Assembly (NCBI GenBank): GCA_947451145.1
Contig: CANFXW010000002.1
Coordinates: 62,001-126,000 of the forward strand
Origin: Sphingomonadaceae bacterium
GTDB taxonomy: Bacteria > Pseudomonadota > Alphaproteobacteria > Sphingomonadales > Sphingomonadaceae
Length of the DNA stretch: 64,000 nucleotides
Direction: 5' to 3'
Shown here: positions 8,280 through 15,233 of the stretch, in pieces
Position numbering within the stretch: position 1 is the stretch's first letter
How the letters are laid out: each line of letters starts with the position of its first letter
Translations under genes and position numbers: made by a program
The notes under the pieces: model-generated
Seen by the model: the letters and a program-made list of their open reading frames with translations, nothing else
The model's database searches: none
Told to the model about the DNA's origin: nothing

Positions 8280-8314
8280 GGCAAGCTCTTGCCGCCAACC
8301 GGCAAAGTTCGGCC
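8280..8314. promoter_or_regulatory. Putative enhancer: GGCAA-N4-TTGCC dyad plus a degenerate copy
   Basis: GGCAAGCTCTTGCC at 8280-8293 is a perfect dyad, and GGCAAAGTTCGGCC at 8301-8314 is a weaker second copy 21 bp away. They lie roughly 70-105 bases upstream of the predicted flgB transcription start, the usual distance for a sigma-54 activator. The same dyad occurs before flgM (9970). From memory, Caulobacter FlbD ftr elements have a similar GGCAA/TTGCC dyad; this was not checked. The MotA-like gene at 8392 is transcribed away on the other side. Confidence 0.6.
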
Positions 8315-8391
8315 AGCCCCTGAATGTCTCGGCCGATTGCCGTTCTGACTGGTGACAAGCCAATTCGGGCCAAAACGGAAAAGCGCTTCAC

Positions 8392-9039
8392 ATGAGCACG
8401 ACCAGCCTGATCGACACGACATCGCTCGCCATCGTCTTTGGCGGCACCACTGCTGCCACCGTGCTGCGCTGCGGCTGGCGCGAATGCGTCACAACGATCA
8501 CCGAGATCGGCCAGCTGTGGGGCGAACGCTTCGATGCCGAACAAGCGCGGGCAGAGCTTGCCGTGCAGGTTCAGGAAATCCGGCGCGACGGAATCCTGCG
8601 GGCAACCCCGCATTTCACTGGCGATGCCGAATTCGATGAAGGCACCGACGCGATGATCCGCACCCGCTCGATCGGATCGCTGATCGCCGCGCATGAAAAG
8701 CACAAGTCCCGGCGCGGCGCGATGAGCTCGGTTGCCGTGCGCCTGTTCGCCCAGGCTGCCGAGCTGGCACCGGTGTTCGGCATGGTCGGCACGCTGGTCG
8801 CACTCAGCCGCCTGCCGGGCGGCGTTTCGGGCGGCAGTGACTTTACCGGGGCGATTGCCATGGCGGTGCAGACCACGCTCTATGGCCTGCTCGCGGCCAA
8901 TCTGTTCTTCGCGCCAATCTCCCGCCTGATCGAACGCCGCGCCCGCGCCGAGGAGAACGAGCGGCAGCGGCTGGTCGATTGGCTGGCGGAGCAGCTCGCT
9001 GATACTGTCAGCAGGCCCGCTCACCGGGAGGCCGCGTAA
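8392..9039 (+). CDS. MotA/TolQ/ExbB-family proton channel protein (MotA-like)
   Basis: 215 residues. The C-terminal half (LFAQAAELAPVFGMVGTLVALSRLPGG...FTGAIAMAVQTTLYGLLAANLFFAPISRLIERRARAEENERQ) carries the two MotA channel helices: the APxFGMxGTL segment and the TTLYGxxxAN segment with its basic/acidic tail. The protein is shorter than most MotA (250-290). One N-terminal hydrophobic segment (LAIVFGGTTAATVL) is visible. It is followed by a MotB-like gene sharing the base A of TAATG. It is probably a second stator-type unit; a link to flagellar rotation is inferred from location only. Confidence 0.75.
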   Translation: MSTTSLIDTTSLAIVFGGTTAATVLRCGWRECVTTITEIGQLWGERFDAEQARAELAVQVQEIRRDGILRATPHFTGDAEFDEGTDAMIRTRSIGSLIAAHEKHKSRRGAMSSVAVRLFAQAAELAPVFGMVGTLVALSRLPGGVSGGSDFTGAIAMAVQTTLYGLLAANLFFAPISRLIERRARAEENERQRLVDWLAEQLADTVSRPAHREAA

Positions 9040-9434
9040 TGCAGATGCGCACTGGCGTCGGCTGGCAATATGCCATCGCCGATCTGGCCCTGATCCTGTT
9101 CCTGATCGCGGCATCTGGGCTGTCCAGGCCCAAGCCGGTCGCCGCGCAGGTGCCAAAGCCATCTCCGCCGCTGGTTGCCGATCCGGTTGCCGTCTGGCGT
9201 CCCGGAGCGGACATGCCGACGCTGGGCGAATGGCTCGCCAGCCAGCCGCGCGACAGCCGCCAGCGCCTGACGATCATCGCCCGCTATGTTGGCAATGACG
9301 TGAACGCCGCCTCAGGCCGGGCGGCCGGACTGCTGACCAGCGCCGGACCATCCGCCGGTCCGGTGCGCATCGTTATCGAACCCGCCGCGAGCGATGATCT
9401 TTCCGCCGCGCTGACATGGGATGCCGGAACATGA
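9039..9434 (+). CDS. Short MotB-like single-pass membrane protein
   Basis: 131 residues. The N-terminus MQMRTGVGWQYAIADLALILFLIAASGL resembles the MotB membrane helix, with Asp15 at the place of the proton-carrying aspartate (MotB pattern W-x3-YAD-F). After the helix there is a proline-rich linker and about 80 periplasmic residues (TLGEWLASQPRDSRQRLTIIARYVG...VRIVIEPAASDDLSAALTW) that do not look like the OmpA-type peptidoglycan-binding domain of MotB. It is coupled to the MotA-like gene before it. The function is inferred from the pairing, not from full-length similarity. Confidence 0.6.
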   Translation: MQMRTGVGWQYAIADLALILFLIAASGLSRPKPVAAQVPKPSPPLVADPVAVWRPGADMPTLGEWLASQPRDSRQRLTIIARYVGNDVNAASGRAAGLLTSAGPSAGPVRIVIEPAASDDLSAALTWDAGT

Positions 9435-9442
9435 GGAATTGC

Positions 9443-9964
9443 ATGATGAAGCATAAACTGCTGCTCGCCGCGCTGGCGCTGCCTGCGACAGCTCAGGCCC
9501 AAACCCTCACCGATCTCGCTGCGCTCGATCGCGCGGTAGAGCAGTTCACCGGGGCGGCAATCGGCCAGCCGGGCGGGGCCAACCAGCCGGTTGACCGGCG
9601 ACTCCACCTCGCCCGCTGCGATGCCCCTCCAGCGCTGTCATGGTATGGCACGGGCCGCGATACGTTGCTGATCCGTTGTCCCGATGCCGGATCATGGCGC
9701 ATTTTTGTACCGCTGGCCGCTGCGGCGAGCAGTGCCACAGCGCAGCCCGCTGTTTTGCGCGGTGAAGCGGTAACGATCTCGGTTGAGGGCGATGGCTTCT
9801 CTGTAGCCCAGGCGGGTGAGGCGCTTGATGCCGGGGCCGTGGGATCGTGGATCCGCGTGCGCAGCGGCAATGACAATGCCCAGCCGTTTCGCGCCCGCAT
9901 TGTGCGCCCCGGGCTGGTTGCGCTCGATCTCGGCTCGACGAGCTCTGGCAGGGGTTTGCAGTGA
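9443..9964 (+). CDS. flgA: Flagellar P-ring assembly chaperone FlgA
   Basis: 173 residues from the ATG at 9443, chosen because GAGG lies 6 bases upstream; 9431 and 9446 are alternatives. A Sec signal peptide (KHKLLLAALALPATAQA) leads to a SAF-type periplasmic protein: LHLARCDAPPALSW, TLLIRCPDAGSWRIFVPL, then VLRGEAVTISVEGDGFSVAQAGEALDAGAVGSWIRVRSGNDNAQPFRARIVRPGLVAL. FlgA assists assembly of FlgI into the P ring. It overlaps or abuts the MotB-like gene and precedes flgM by 81 bp. Confidence 0.9.
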   Translation: MMKHKLLLAALALPATAQAQTLTDLAALDRAVEQFTGAAIGQPGGANQPVDRRLHLARCDAPPALSWYGTGRDTLLIRCPDAGSWRIFVPLAAAASSATAQPAVLRGEAVTISVEGDGFSVAQAGEALDAGAVGSWIRVRSGNDNAQPFRARIVRPGLVALDLGSTSSGRGLQ

Positions 9965-9969
9965 CATGC

Positions 9970-9983
9970 GGCAAATTTTTGCC
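9970..9983. promoter_or_regulatory. GGCAA-N4-TTGCC dyad upstream of flgM
   Basis: GGCAAATTTTTGCC is a perfect dyad of the same form as 8280-8293, placed 62 bases before the flgM ATG. No sigma-54 promoter with correct GG-N10-GC spacing is seen between it and flgM. It may therefore act in activation of an unrecognised promoter or in repression. The assignment as an activator site rests on the match to the copy upstream of flgB. Confidence 0.45.
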
Positions 9984-10045
9984 TTCAGGCTTAAACATGT
10001 TGCCGCACTGCCGTTCTCCCATCCGGATAAACACGGAGCGGCAAT

Positions 10046-10321
10046 ATGCCTATCGAGCCAACCCAGAATGTCGGAGCCATTCGCGCCGTTGGTGCGTTGG
10101 ATGCCCGTCTTGTACGCAGGTCTGCCGGCGAGCGCGCCGAGACGCCAACTCCGCAGCTGGTCGCCACCAGCGATGCCCTCGATCCCGGCCCGATCCCGGT
10201 CGACGGTGAACGCGTCGCCGAGGTTCGCAAGGCGGTGGAAAACGGAACCTATCCGCTGCTGCCAGCCAAAGTGGCCGACGCAATCATCGCTGCCGGCCTG
10301 CTCTTGAGGAATCCGAAATGA
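10046..10321 (+). CDS. flgM: Anti-sigma-28 factor FlgM
   Basis: 91 residues. The C-terminal motif PVDGERVAEVRKAVENGTYPLLPAKVADAIIAAGLLL is the sigma-binding region of FlgM; the N-terminal half is low in order-promoting residues. FlgM holds FliA (13667) inactive until the hook is complete and FlgM is exported. It has a GGAG ribosome site at 10035 and its stop overlaps the flgN start as ATGA. Confidence 0.88.
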   Translation: MPIEPTQNVGAIRAVGALDARLVRRSAGERAETPTPQLVATSDALDPGPIPVDGERVAEVRKAVENGTYPLLPAKVADAIIAAGLLLRNPK

Positions 10322-10665
10322 GCCCAAACCCCACACCCGCTCAAGCTTTGCGCAACCAGCTTCGGCAGATGGTTGCCGTTCTTGAAGACGAGCGGCAGGC
10401 GCTTGCCGGTATCGACCTTGATGGCATCATGGGCGCAGCGGTCGCCAAAGAGAGCCTGTGCGGCACTCTGGCCGAAGCTGACGCCACCCAAGTGGACGAG
10501 GAATGCCGCGGTCTTCTCGACGCCGCACGGCGCTTGAACGAGGTAAACCGGCAGGTTCGCAACCTGATCGCGGCCAATGTTTCCGCCCGGCTCGATGTGC
10601 TGACCGGCTCTCCGGCGCTCTACCGCGCAAGGCCCGGCTATGCCTATGCCGGAGCGCGCGCCTAA
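10318..10665 (+). CDS. flgN: Flagellar export chaperone FlgN-like protein
   Basis: 115 residues, mostly helical: LRNQLRQMVAVLEDERQALAGID, a middle helix, then LLDAARRLNEVNRQVRNLIAANVSARLDVLTG. This is the FlgN pattern of a long helical bundle ending in an N-R-L-I-A-x-N-x3-R-L segment. FlgN binds FlgK and FlgL before export. Coupling to flgM fits the common flgM-flgN pair. Sequence conservation in this family is low, so context carries part of the call. Confidence 0.8.
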   Translation: MSPNPTPAQALRNQLRQMVAVLEDERQALAGIDLDGIMGAAVAKESLCGTLAEADATQVDEECRGLLDAARRLNEVNRQVRNLIAANVSARLDVLTGSPALYRARPGYAYAGARA

Positions 10666-10670
10666 CCATT

Positions 10671-10686
10671 TGGCACACCTCTTGCT
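10671..10686 (+). promoter_or_regulatory. Sigma-54 promoter before the transglycosylase-flhA-fliA unit
   Basis: TGGCACACCTCTTGCT has GG, ten bases, then GC and matches the -24/-12 consensus at all but the seventh position. It lies 5 bases after the flgN stop. Transcription is expected near 10697, giving a leader of about 25 bases before the TTG start at 10722. No good copy of the GGCAA-N4-TTGCC dyad was found directly upstream. Confidence 0.85.
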
Positions 10687-10721
10687 GAAACCTCCCCGAA
10701 GCCACCGCAAGGGGAGCAGGT

Positions 10722-11555
10722 TTGAGTCAGGTTCAGTCTATTGGTAGCCAAACACAGGTCCGCGCGGCGATTGCCCGGGCGGCCTCTGCCAGCGGCGTCG
10801 ATTTCGATTACCTGCTCGCTCAGGCCAAGATCGAATCCAATCTCGATCCGCAGGCCCGCTCCGGCGCCAGTTCGGCCAGCGGGCTTTACCAGTTCACCAA
10901 CGCCACCTGGATGCAGACGCTGGCGCGGCACGGGGCCGAGTTCGGAATTGCTGATCCTGCGAGCCGCGAGGCCGCGATGGCGCTGCGCTTTGATCCGCAG
11001 GCTTCCGCGCTGATGGCGGCGGGCTTGGCAAGCGACAACAAGGCGGCGCTGACCTCTGCGCTGGGCCACTCGCCCGATGCGTCCGAACTCTACCTCGCGC
11101 ATTTCCTCGGTGCGGAAGGGGCGGTCAAGTTCCTCAACGGGCTGGCGAGCGATCCCTCGCAGTCTGCCGCCGCTTTGCTGCCTGCTGCCGCCGCATCGAA
11201 CCGGGGGATCTTCAACCGGCCTGATGGCACGGTGCGTTCGGTCAGCGAAGTGATGGGCCTGATCCGCGCCAAGATGGACGCGGCGATGTCCGGGGCGGGC
11301 GAGGGAGGCACGGACTGGGCCAGCACGATGGCAGCGCTGTCGCCCGATGGTCTGCCACTCGCAGCAGCCGCACCACCCACTGGCGGACCCATTGCACAGG
11401 CATTCCACGCCGCTGCGGCGCAAGCACCCGCACCCGCCCGCTCATCGATGGCGCAAGTCCTCCAGCAGACCTTCGCGCTCGGCACTCCCGCCGCCCATGC
11501 CGCACCGGACAATGTCCGTTCGGCCTATGCCAAACTCAGCGCGATGGGGCTTTAA
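10722..11555 (+). CDS. Flagellar lytic transglycosylase (SLT domain)
   Basis: 277 residues from a TTG start with GGGGAG 6 bases upstream. Residues about 15-110 form an SLT domain: LLAQAKIESNLDPQARSGASSASGLYQFTNATWMQTLARHG, with the catalytic Glu in KIES and the GLYQF motif. The remainder is Ala/Pro-rich. No Sec signal is visible, so export by the flagellar apparatus or FlgJ-linked delivery is possible, as described for SltF-type enzymes. It would supply the wall-opening activity missing from the short FlgJ at 2472. It is followed by flhA after 3 bp. Confidence 0.85.
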   Translation: MSQVQSIGSQTQVRAAIARAASASGVDFDYLLAQAKIESNLDPQARSGASSASGLYQFTNATWMQTLARHGAEFGIADPASREAAMALRFDPQASALMAAGLASDNKAALTSALGHSPDASELYLAHFLGAEGAVKFLNGLASDPSQSAAALLPAAAASNRGIFNRPDGTVRSVSEVMGLIRAKMDAAMSGAGEGGTDWASTMAALSPDGLPLAAAAPPTGGPIAQAFHAAAAQAPAPARSSMAQVLQQTFALGTPAAHAAPDNVRSAYAKLSAMGL

Positions 11556-11558
11556 GGC

Positions 11559-13670
11559 ATGAAGCTCGGCATCGGCAGTCCTGCAACTCTCGCGCTTCCC
11601 GCAGCGATCCTCAGCCTGATCTTGCTGATGATCGTGCCGGTGCCAAAGGCGCTGCTCGACGTCTGCTTCGTGATCAATATCGCGCTGTCGGTCGCGGTGC
11701 TGATGGCCGCGCTCAATGCCGAAAAGCCGCTCGATTTCTCGGCCTTCCCATCGGTCCTGCTGTTCGCCACCCTGTTCCGCCTGTCGCTTAACGTCGCCTC
11801 CACCCGCGTCGTGCTGGTCGGCGGGCATGAGGGCGGGGCGGCGGCGGGCAAAGTGATCGAGGCCTTCGGCGAGTTCCTCGTCGGCGGTAACTTCGCGGTT
11901 GGCCTGTTCGTTTTCATGATCCTCGTGATCATCAACATGGTGGTGGTGACCAAGGGCGCGGGGCGCGTTTCGGAAGTTTCCGCGCGCTTTACCCTCGATG
12001 CCCTGCCCGGCAAGCAGATGGCCATCGATGCCGATCTCGCCGCCGGTCTGATGACTGCCGAAGAAGCCAAGGCGCGGCGCAAGGAAGTGGCGACCGAAGC
12101 CGATTTCTATGGCGCGATGGATGGTTCGTCCAAGTTCGTGAAGGGCGATGCGGTTGCTGCGCTGCTGATCCTTGCCGTCAACATCATCGCGGGCTTCGTG
12201 CTCGGCATGGTGAGCCACGGGCTGACCGCTGGCGAGGCTGCGCAACGCTATATCACGCTGGCTGTCGGCGATGCGCTGGTGGCGCAGGTGCCCGGGCTGC
12301 TGCTCTCGATTGCCGCCGCCGCCATCGTTACCCGCGTTTCGGATAGCCGCGATCTGGCGGGGCAGATTGGCGGGCAGTTCGCCAGTCCGAGCACCTGGCT
12401 GCCGGTGGCGGTGATCCTGTTTGCCATCGGTTGCATCCCGGCCATGCCGCAGTCTGTGTTCATTCCCGCTGCCGGGGGAGCTTTTATGCTCTACCGCAAG
12501 CTCAAGGCCAAGGCCGACCGGCCGCTGCCGGTGGTCGAACCGCCCGCGGTTGAGCCCGGCCGGATCACGCTCGATGAAGTGTCTGACCATACGCTCGTCA
12601 CGCTCGAATTCGGCTATGGCCTCGTGCCGCTGGTCGATGACAAGCGCGGATCACCGCTGGTCGCGCGGATCACCGGGGTGCGCAAACAGCTGAGCCAGTC
12701 GTTCGGCTTTGTCGTGCCGCAGTTCCGGCTGCGCGATGCGCTCGAGCTGCCGCCGCATGAATACCGCGTGATGCTCGGCGGGGTACCGCTGGGCAGCGCG
12801 ACCGTCCGCTCGGACAAGGTGCTCGCCATCGATGCGGGTGAGGTCCGTGAAGGCCACCAGCTGACCGGCGAGGCGACTATCGACCCCAGCTTCGGCTGCC
12901 CCGCGCTGTGGATCGAGGCATCCCTGCGCGATACTGCCGTGGCCGAGGGCTTCCTCACCGTGGATCCGAGCACGGTCATCGCCACGCATCTCAACCAGCT
13001 GCTCGGTGCCTGCCCACAGGCCTTGCTCGGGCCAGATGAGGTCCGCGCCATTCTGGACGGGGTGAAGGAACGCGCCGCCGGCCTCGTCGAAACCGTCACG
13101 CCTTCGCCGCTCAGCCTCGCCGCGCTGACCCGCGTGCTGCGCAACCTGCTCGAAGACGGCGTGCCGATCGGCCACCCGCTACCGATTCTCTCCAGCCTCA
13201 GCCAAGCCGTGCAGGTCACGCTCGAACATGACCGGTTGATCGACATGGTCCGCGCCGATCTCGGCTCGCTGATCGTTGGCCGCATCTGCGGACCGCACGA
13301 GCGGCTGCCGGTGCTGACCCTCGACGCTGGCCTTGAGCAGATGATCGTGCAGGGGCTGCAGGACCCCGTCACTGGCCAGCCGGTGATCGAGCCAGATCTC
13401 GCCCGCGGCATCGGCGAGCGGGTCGCGGCGATCATTGCCGAGCGGCCAGCAGGCGCGATCCCGCCCGCGCTGATCGTCCAGCCCCGCGCCCGCCGCGCCC
13501 TTGCGGCGCTCCTGCGCCAGCGTGCGCCGGTCTGCACGGTTCTTTCAATCAACGAACTGCCGCCTGCCCAACCGATTGAAGTGATTGAGGTGATCGGCGG
13601 CGAACAGCCTGCCGCGCCAATCCCGGCCTTACCGAACCCAGAAACCCTAACCGAAGAGCTTGCCGCATGA
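11559..13670 (+). CDS. flhA: Flagellar type III export gate protein FlhA
   Basis: 703 residues, full length. The N-terminal half is the membrane domain with the family signature LLFATLFRLSLNVASTRVVL and the cytoplasmic FHIPEP-type loop (GKVIEAFGEFLVGGNFAVGLFVFMILVIINMVVVTKGAGRVSEVSARFTLDALPGKQMAIDADLAAG). The C-terminal cytosolic domain contains VTPSPLSLAALTRVLRNLLEDGVPIGHPLPILSSL and ALIVQPRARRALAALLRQRAPVCTVLSINELP. FlhA is the nonameric export gate that docks chaperone-substrate complexes. It overlaps fliA by 4 bp (ATGA). Confidence 0.97.
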   Translation: MKLGIGSPATLALPAAILSLILLMIVPVPKALLDVCFVINIALSVAVLMAALNAEKPLDFSAFPSVLLFATLFRLSLNVASTRVVLVGGHEGGAAAGKVIEAFGEFLVGGNFAVGLFVFMILVIINMVVVTKGAGRVSEVSARFTLDALPGKQMAIDADLAAGLMTAEEAKARRKEVATEADFYGAMDGSSKFVKGDAVAALLILAVNIIAGFVLGMVSHGLTAGEAAQRYITLAVGDALVAQVPGLLLSIAAAAIVTRVSDSRDLAGQIGGQFASPSTWLPVAVILFAIGCIPAMPQSVFIPAAGGAFMLYRKLKAKADRPLPVVEPPAVEPGRITLDEVSDHTLVTLEFGYGLVPLVDDKRGSPLVARITGVRKQLSQSFGFVVPQFRLRDALELPPHEYRVMLGGVPLGSATVRSDKVLAIDAGEVREGHQLTGEATIDPSFGCPALWIEASLRDTAVAEGFLTVDPSTVIATHLNQLLGACPQALLGPDEVRAILDGVKERAAGLVETVTPSPLSLAALTRVLRNLLEDGVPIGHPLPILSSLSQAVQVTLEHDRLIDMVRADLGSLIVGRICGPHERLPVLTLDAGLEQMIVQGLQDPVTGQPVIEPDLARGIGERVAAIIAERPAGAIPPALIVQPRARRALAALLRQRAPVCTVLSINELPPAQPIEVIEVIGGEQPAAPIPALPNPETLTEELAA

Positions 13671-14401
13671 AGCACGATCACAAGCCATTCACCGCCGCGA
13701 TTTCCGCCTATCGCGGGCCAGTAGCCGACCGGGTGCGGCGGTTTCTGCCGATGGTCAAACGCCTCGCCTGGCATGTCCACGGCTCGGGCCGTCCGGGGAT
13801 CGAGCTCGAGGATCTGGTCCAGGCCGGCCTCGTTGCGCTCACCGAATGCGCGCAGAAACACAGCGGCCCAGGCGAGGACGGCTTCGCCGCCTATGCCAAG
13901 CTGCGGGTGCGCGGGGCGATGGTCGACCTGATCCGCCGCACCTTGCCGCTGTCACGTGGGGCCACCGAGCGCCGCCGCATGGTGCGCGAAAAGGAGGAAG
14001 CGCTGCGGGTAACGCTGGGCCGCGCGCCCCATGATGCGGAACTCGCCGAAGCCTTGGGCATCACCGAGGCAGAGCTGGCGGACCTGCGCGCCAACAGCGA
14101 GCCGCTGCGCTTTGAATCGATCGACGAATCCTATTCCGACAGCTCAATGGCCTTTGCGGATGATACGCCCGACGCCTTCAACCTGCTGGCAGACGAGGAA
14201 CTGCGCGATGCGCTGGCCGGGGCGATTGCGGACTTGCCGGAGCGGCTAAAGCTGATCGTCCAGCTCTACTTCGTCGAGGAAATGAACCTCGCCGAAATCG
14301 CCGGGGTTCTCGATGTCTCGATCCCGCGGGTCCACCAGCTGAAGGCACAGGCACTGGCCAAGCTGAAAGAGGCGATGGGCGGGGTGGCTGAGGTTATCTA
14401 A
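13667..14401 (+). CDS. fliA: Flagellar sigma factor FliA (sigma-28)
   Basis: 244 residues. Region 2 is GIELEDLVQAGLVALTECAQKH...FAAYAKLRVRGAMVDLIRRT; region 3 is ATERRRMVREKEEALRVTLGRAPHDAELAEALGITEAEL; region 4 is ALAGAIADLPERLKLIVQLYFVEEMNLAEIAGVLDVSIPRVHQLKAQALAKLKEAM. It directs late flagellar genes and is inhibited by FlgM (10046). Co-transcription behind a sigma-54 promoter (10671) places sigma-28 downstream of RpoN in the hierarchy. The stop codon is formed at the edge of a long inverted repeat. Confidence 0.95.
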   Translation: MKHDHKPFTAAISAYRGPVADRVRRFLPMVKRLAWHVHGSGRPGIELEDLVQAGLVALTECAQKHSGPGEDGFAAYAKLRVRGAMVDLIRRTLPLSRGATERRRMVREKEEALRVTLGRAPHDAELAEALGITEAELADLRANSEPLRFESIDESYSDSSMAFADDTPDAFNLLADEELRDALAGAIADLPERLKLIVQLYFVEEMNLAEIAGVLDVSIPRVHQLKAQALAKLKEAMGGVAEVI

Positions 14402-14560
14402 ATCCTCCCTGCAGGGGAGGGGGACCGCCCGGAGCCGAAGGCGTAGGGGGGTGGAGGGGCACAGGCGAGTGGTCCTGACCTTCGATGGCGGGATCACTCG
14501 CCCGTACCCCTCCACTCCGCCGCTTCGCGTCGCGGTCCCCCTCCCCTGCAGGGAGGATTT
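14400..14560. repeat. 161-bp near-continuous inverted repeat after fliA
   Basis: The outer arms 14400-14427 and 14533-14560 are perfect complements over 28 bases (motif CCTCCCTGCAGGGGAGGGGG). Inside, a further arm of about 24 bases around 14450-14473 pairs with 14500-14524 with about three mismatches. The transcript would fold into a long hairpin that could terminate or protect the fliA mRNA. The fliA stop codon shares bases with the left arm. It looks like a mobile intergenic repeat of the short-palindrome type. Confidence 0.9.
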
Positions 14561-14582
14561 AGCATCCCGCCACCCCATTCCC

Positions 14583-14721
14583 CGTCATCCTGAACTCGTT
14601 TCAGGATCCATTTCTCCCCGCACTTAGGTGTGTGAAAAAGCGCGGAACGGCGCAGTTGCTCGCCCTTGAGAGAACTGAGCTCTCGGGCACGATGGATGCT
14701 GAAACAAGTTCAGCATGACGT
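14583..14721. repeat. Inverted repeat pair (CGTCATNCTGAAC type)
   Basis: The left arm 14583-14611 begins CGTCATCCTGAACTCG; the right arm 14693-14721 is its complement with three mismatches. The arms are separated by about 80 bases that hold no ORF. It differs in sequence from the 161-bp repeat just before it, so two unrelated repeat families sit side by side after fliA. Confidence 0.8.
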
Positions 14722-14771
14722 AATACAAAAATTTGTTTGAGTTGGCGGGTGCTTCAGTCCAGCATTGCTGA

Positions 14772-15206
14772 ATGTTCTAGCGGCCGATCACAGCCCTTCT
14801 CTTGTTGGCATCTTTGGGAAGCTGCTCATTTCGATATCGGGTTATCGCTGATCTCGAAAATGGTCAGATCTGGTTTCGGGCCGATTCAGGACCCTCTGAC
14901 AAGGACTGTTTCCGGGCAATTGAGGTTTTGGCATCCAATGGCTCGGTTGAGCATGAACCAAGCTCTGCTGCGACCGACCAATCTTGGCATGCTGTCTGGA
15001 GTGAACGATCAAACGAAGATTGTGCCAACCAGCTTCCCGTACAATACGGGATGGCATTGAAGGGCAGACTTCAGTCTGACCCAAAACAAATCCCTCCAAG
15101 TCCACTCCAGCGCGAAGTCCTGTATGACGTTGCAACCGATTCCGGAGCAGGAGCATCAGGTTCTGGTCAATTCATTATCCATGGAGATAGTGTTGACAAT
15201 ATGTAA
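14772..15206 (+). pseudogene. Lipoprotein-like ORF with an amber codon at position 3
   Basis: From the ATG at 14772 the frame reads M-F-stop-RPITALLLLASLGSC, then SFRYRVIADLENGQIWFRADSG and on to 15206. The hydrophobic stretch ending LGSC is a good lipobox, so the stop (TAG at 14778) lies inside what should be the lipoprotein leader. Downstream TTG codons (14802) would give a leader too short for export. Codon use is much less GC-biased than in the neighbours, suggesting transfer. I do not recognise the mature domain (about 120 residues, four cysteines including the lipid one). It is either a recent pseudogene or a gene with a non-standard start. No strong ribosome site is seen. Confidence 0.55.
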
Positions 15207-15233
15207 TTGAAAATATGCATTATTGCTAATTTT

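Noticed and set aside
8280..8293. GGCAAGCTCTTGCC as a sigma-54 promoter
   Set aside because: GG to GC spacing is nine bases, not ten; the true promoter with ten is at 8220-8235. The dyad is better read as a protein-binding site.
8026..9162. 378-residue minus-strand frame across the flgB promoter
   Set aside because: It crosses the sigma-54 promoter and is antisense to the MotA-like gene, whose channel motifs are clear.
14737..15060. 107-residue frame overlapping the lipoprotein-like ORF
   Set aside because: It has no signal peptide or domain, and the alternative frame has a lipoprotein leader and a longer open stretch.
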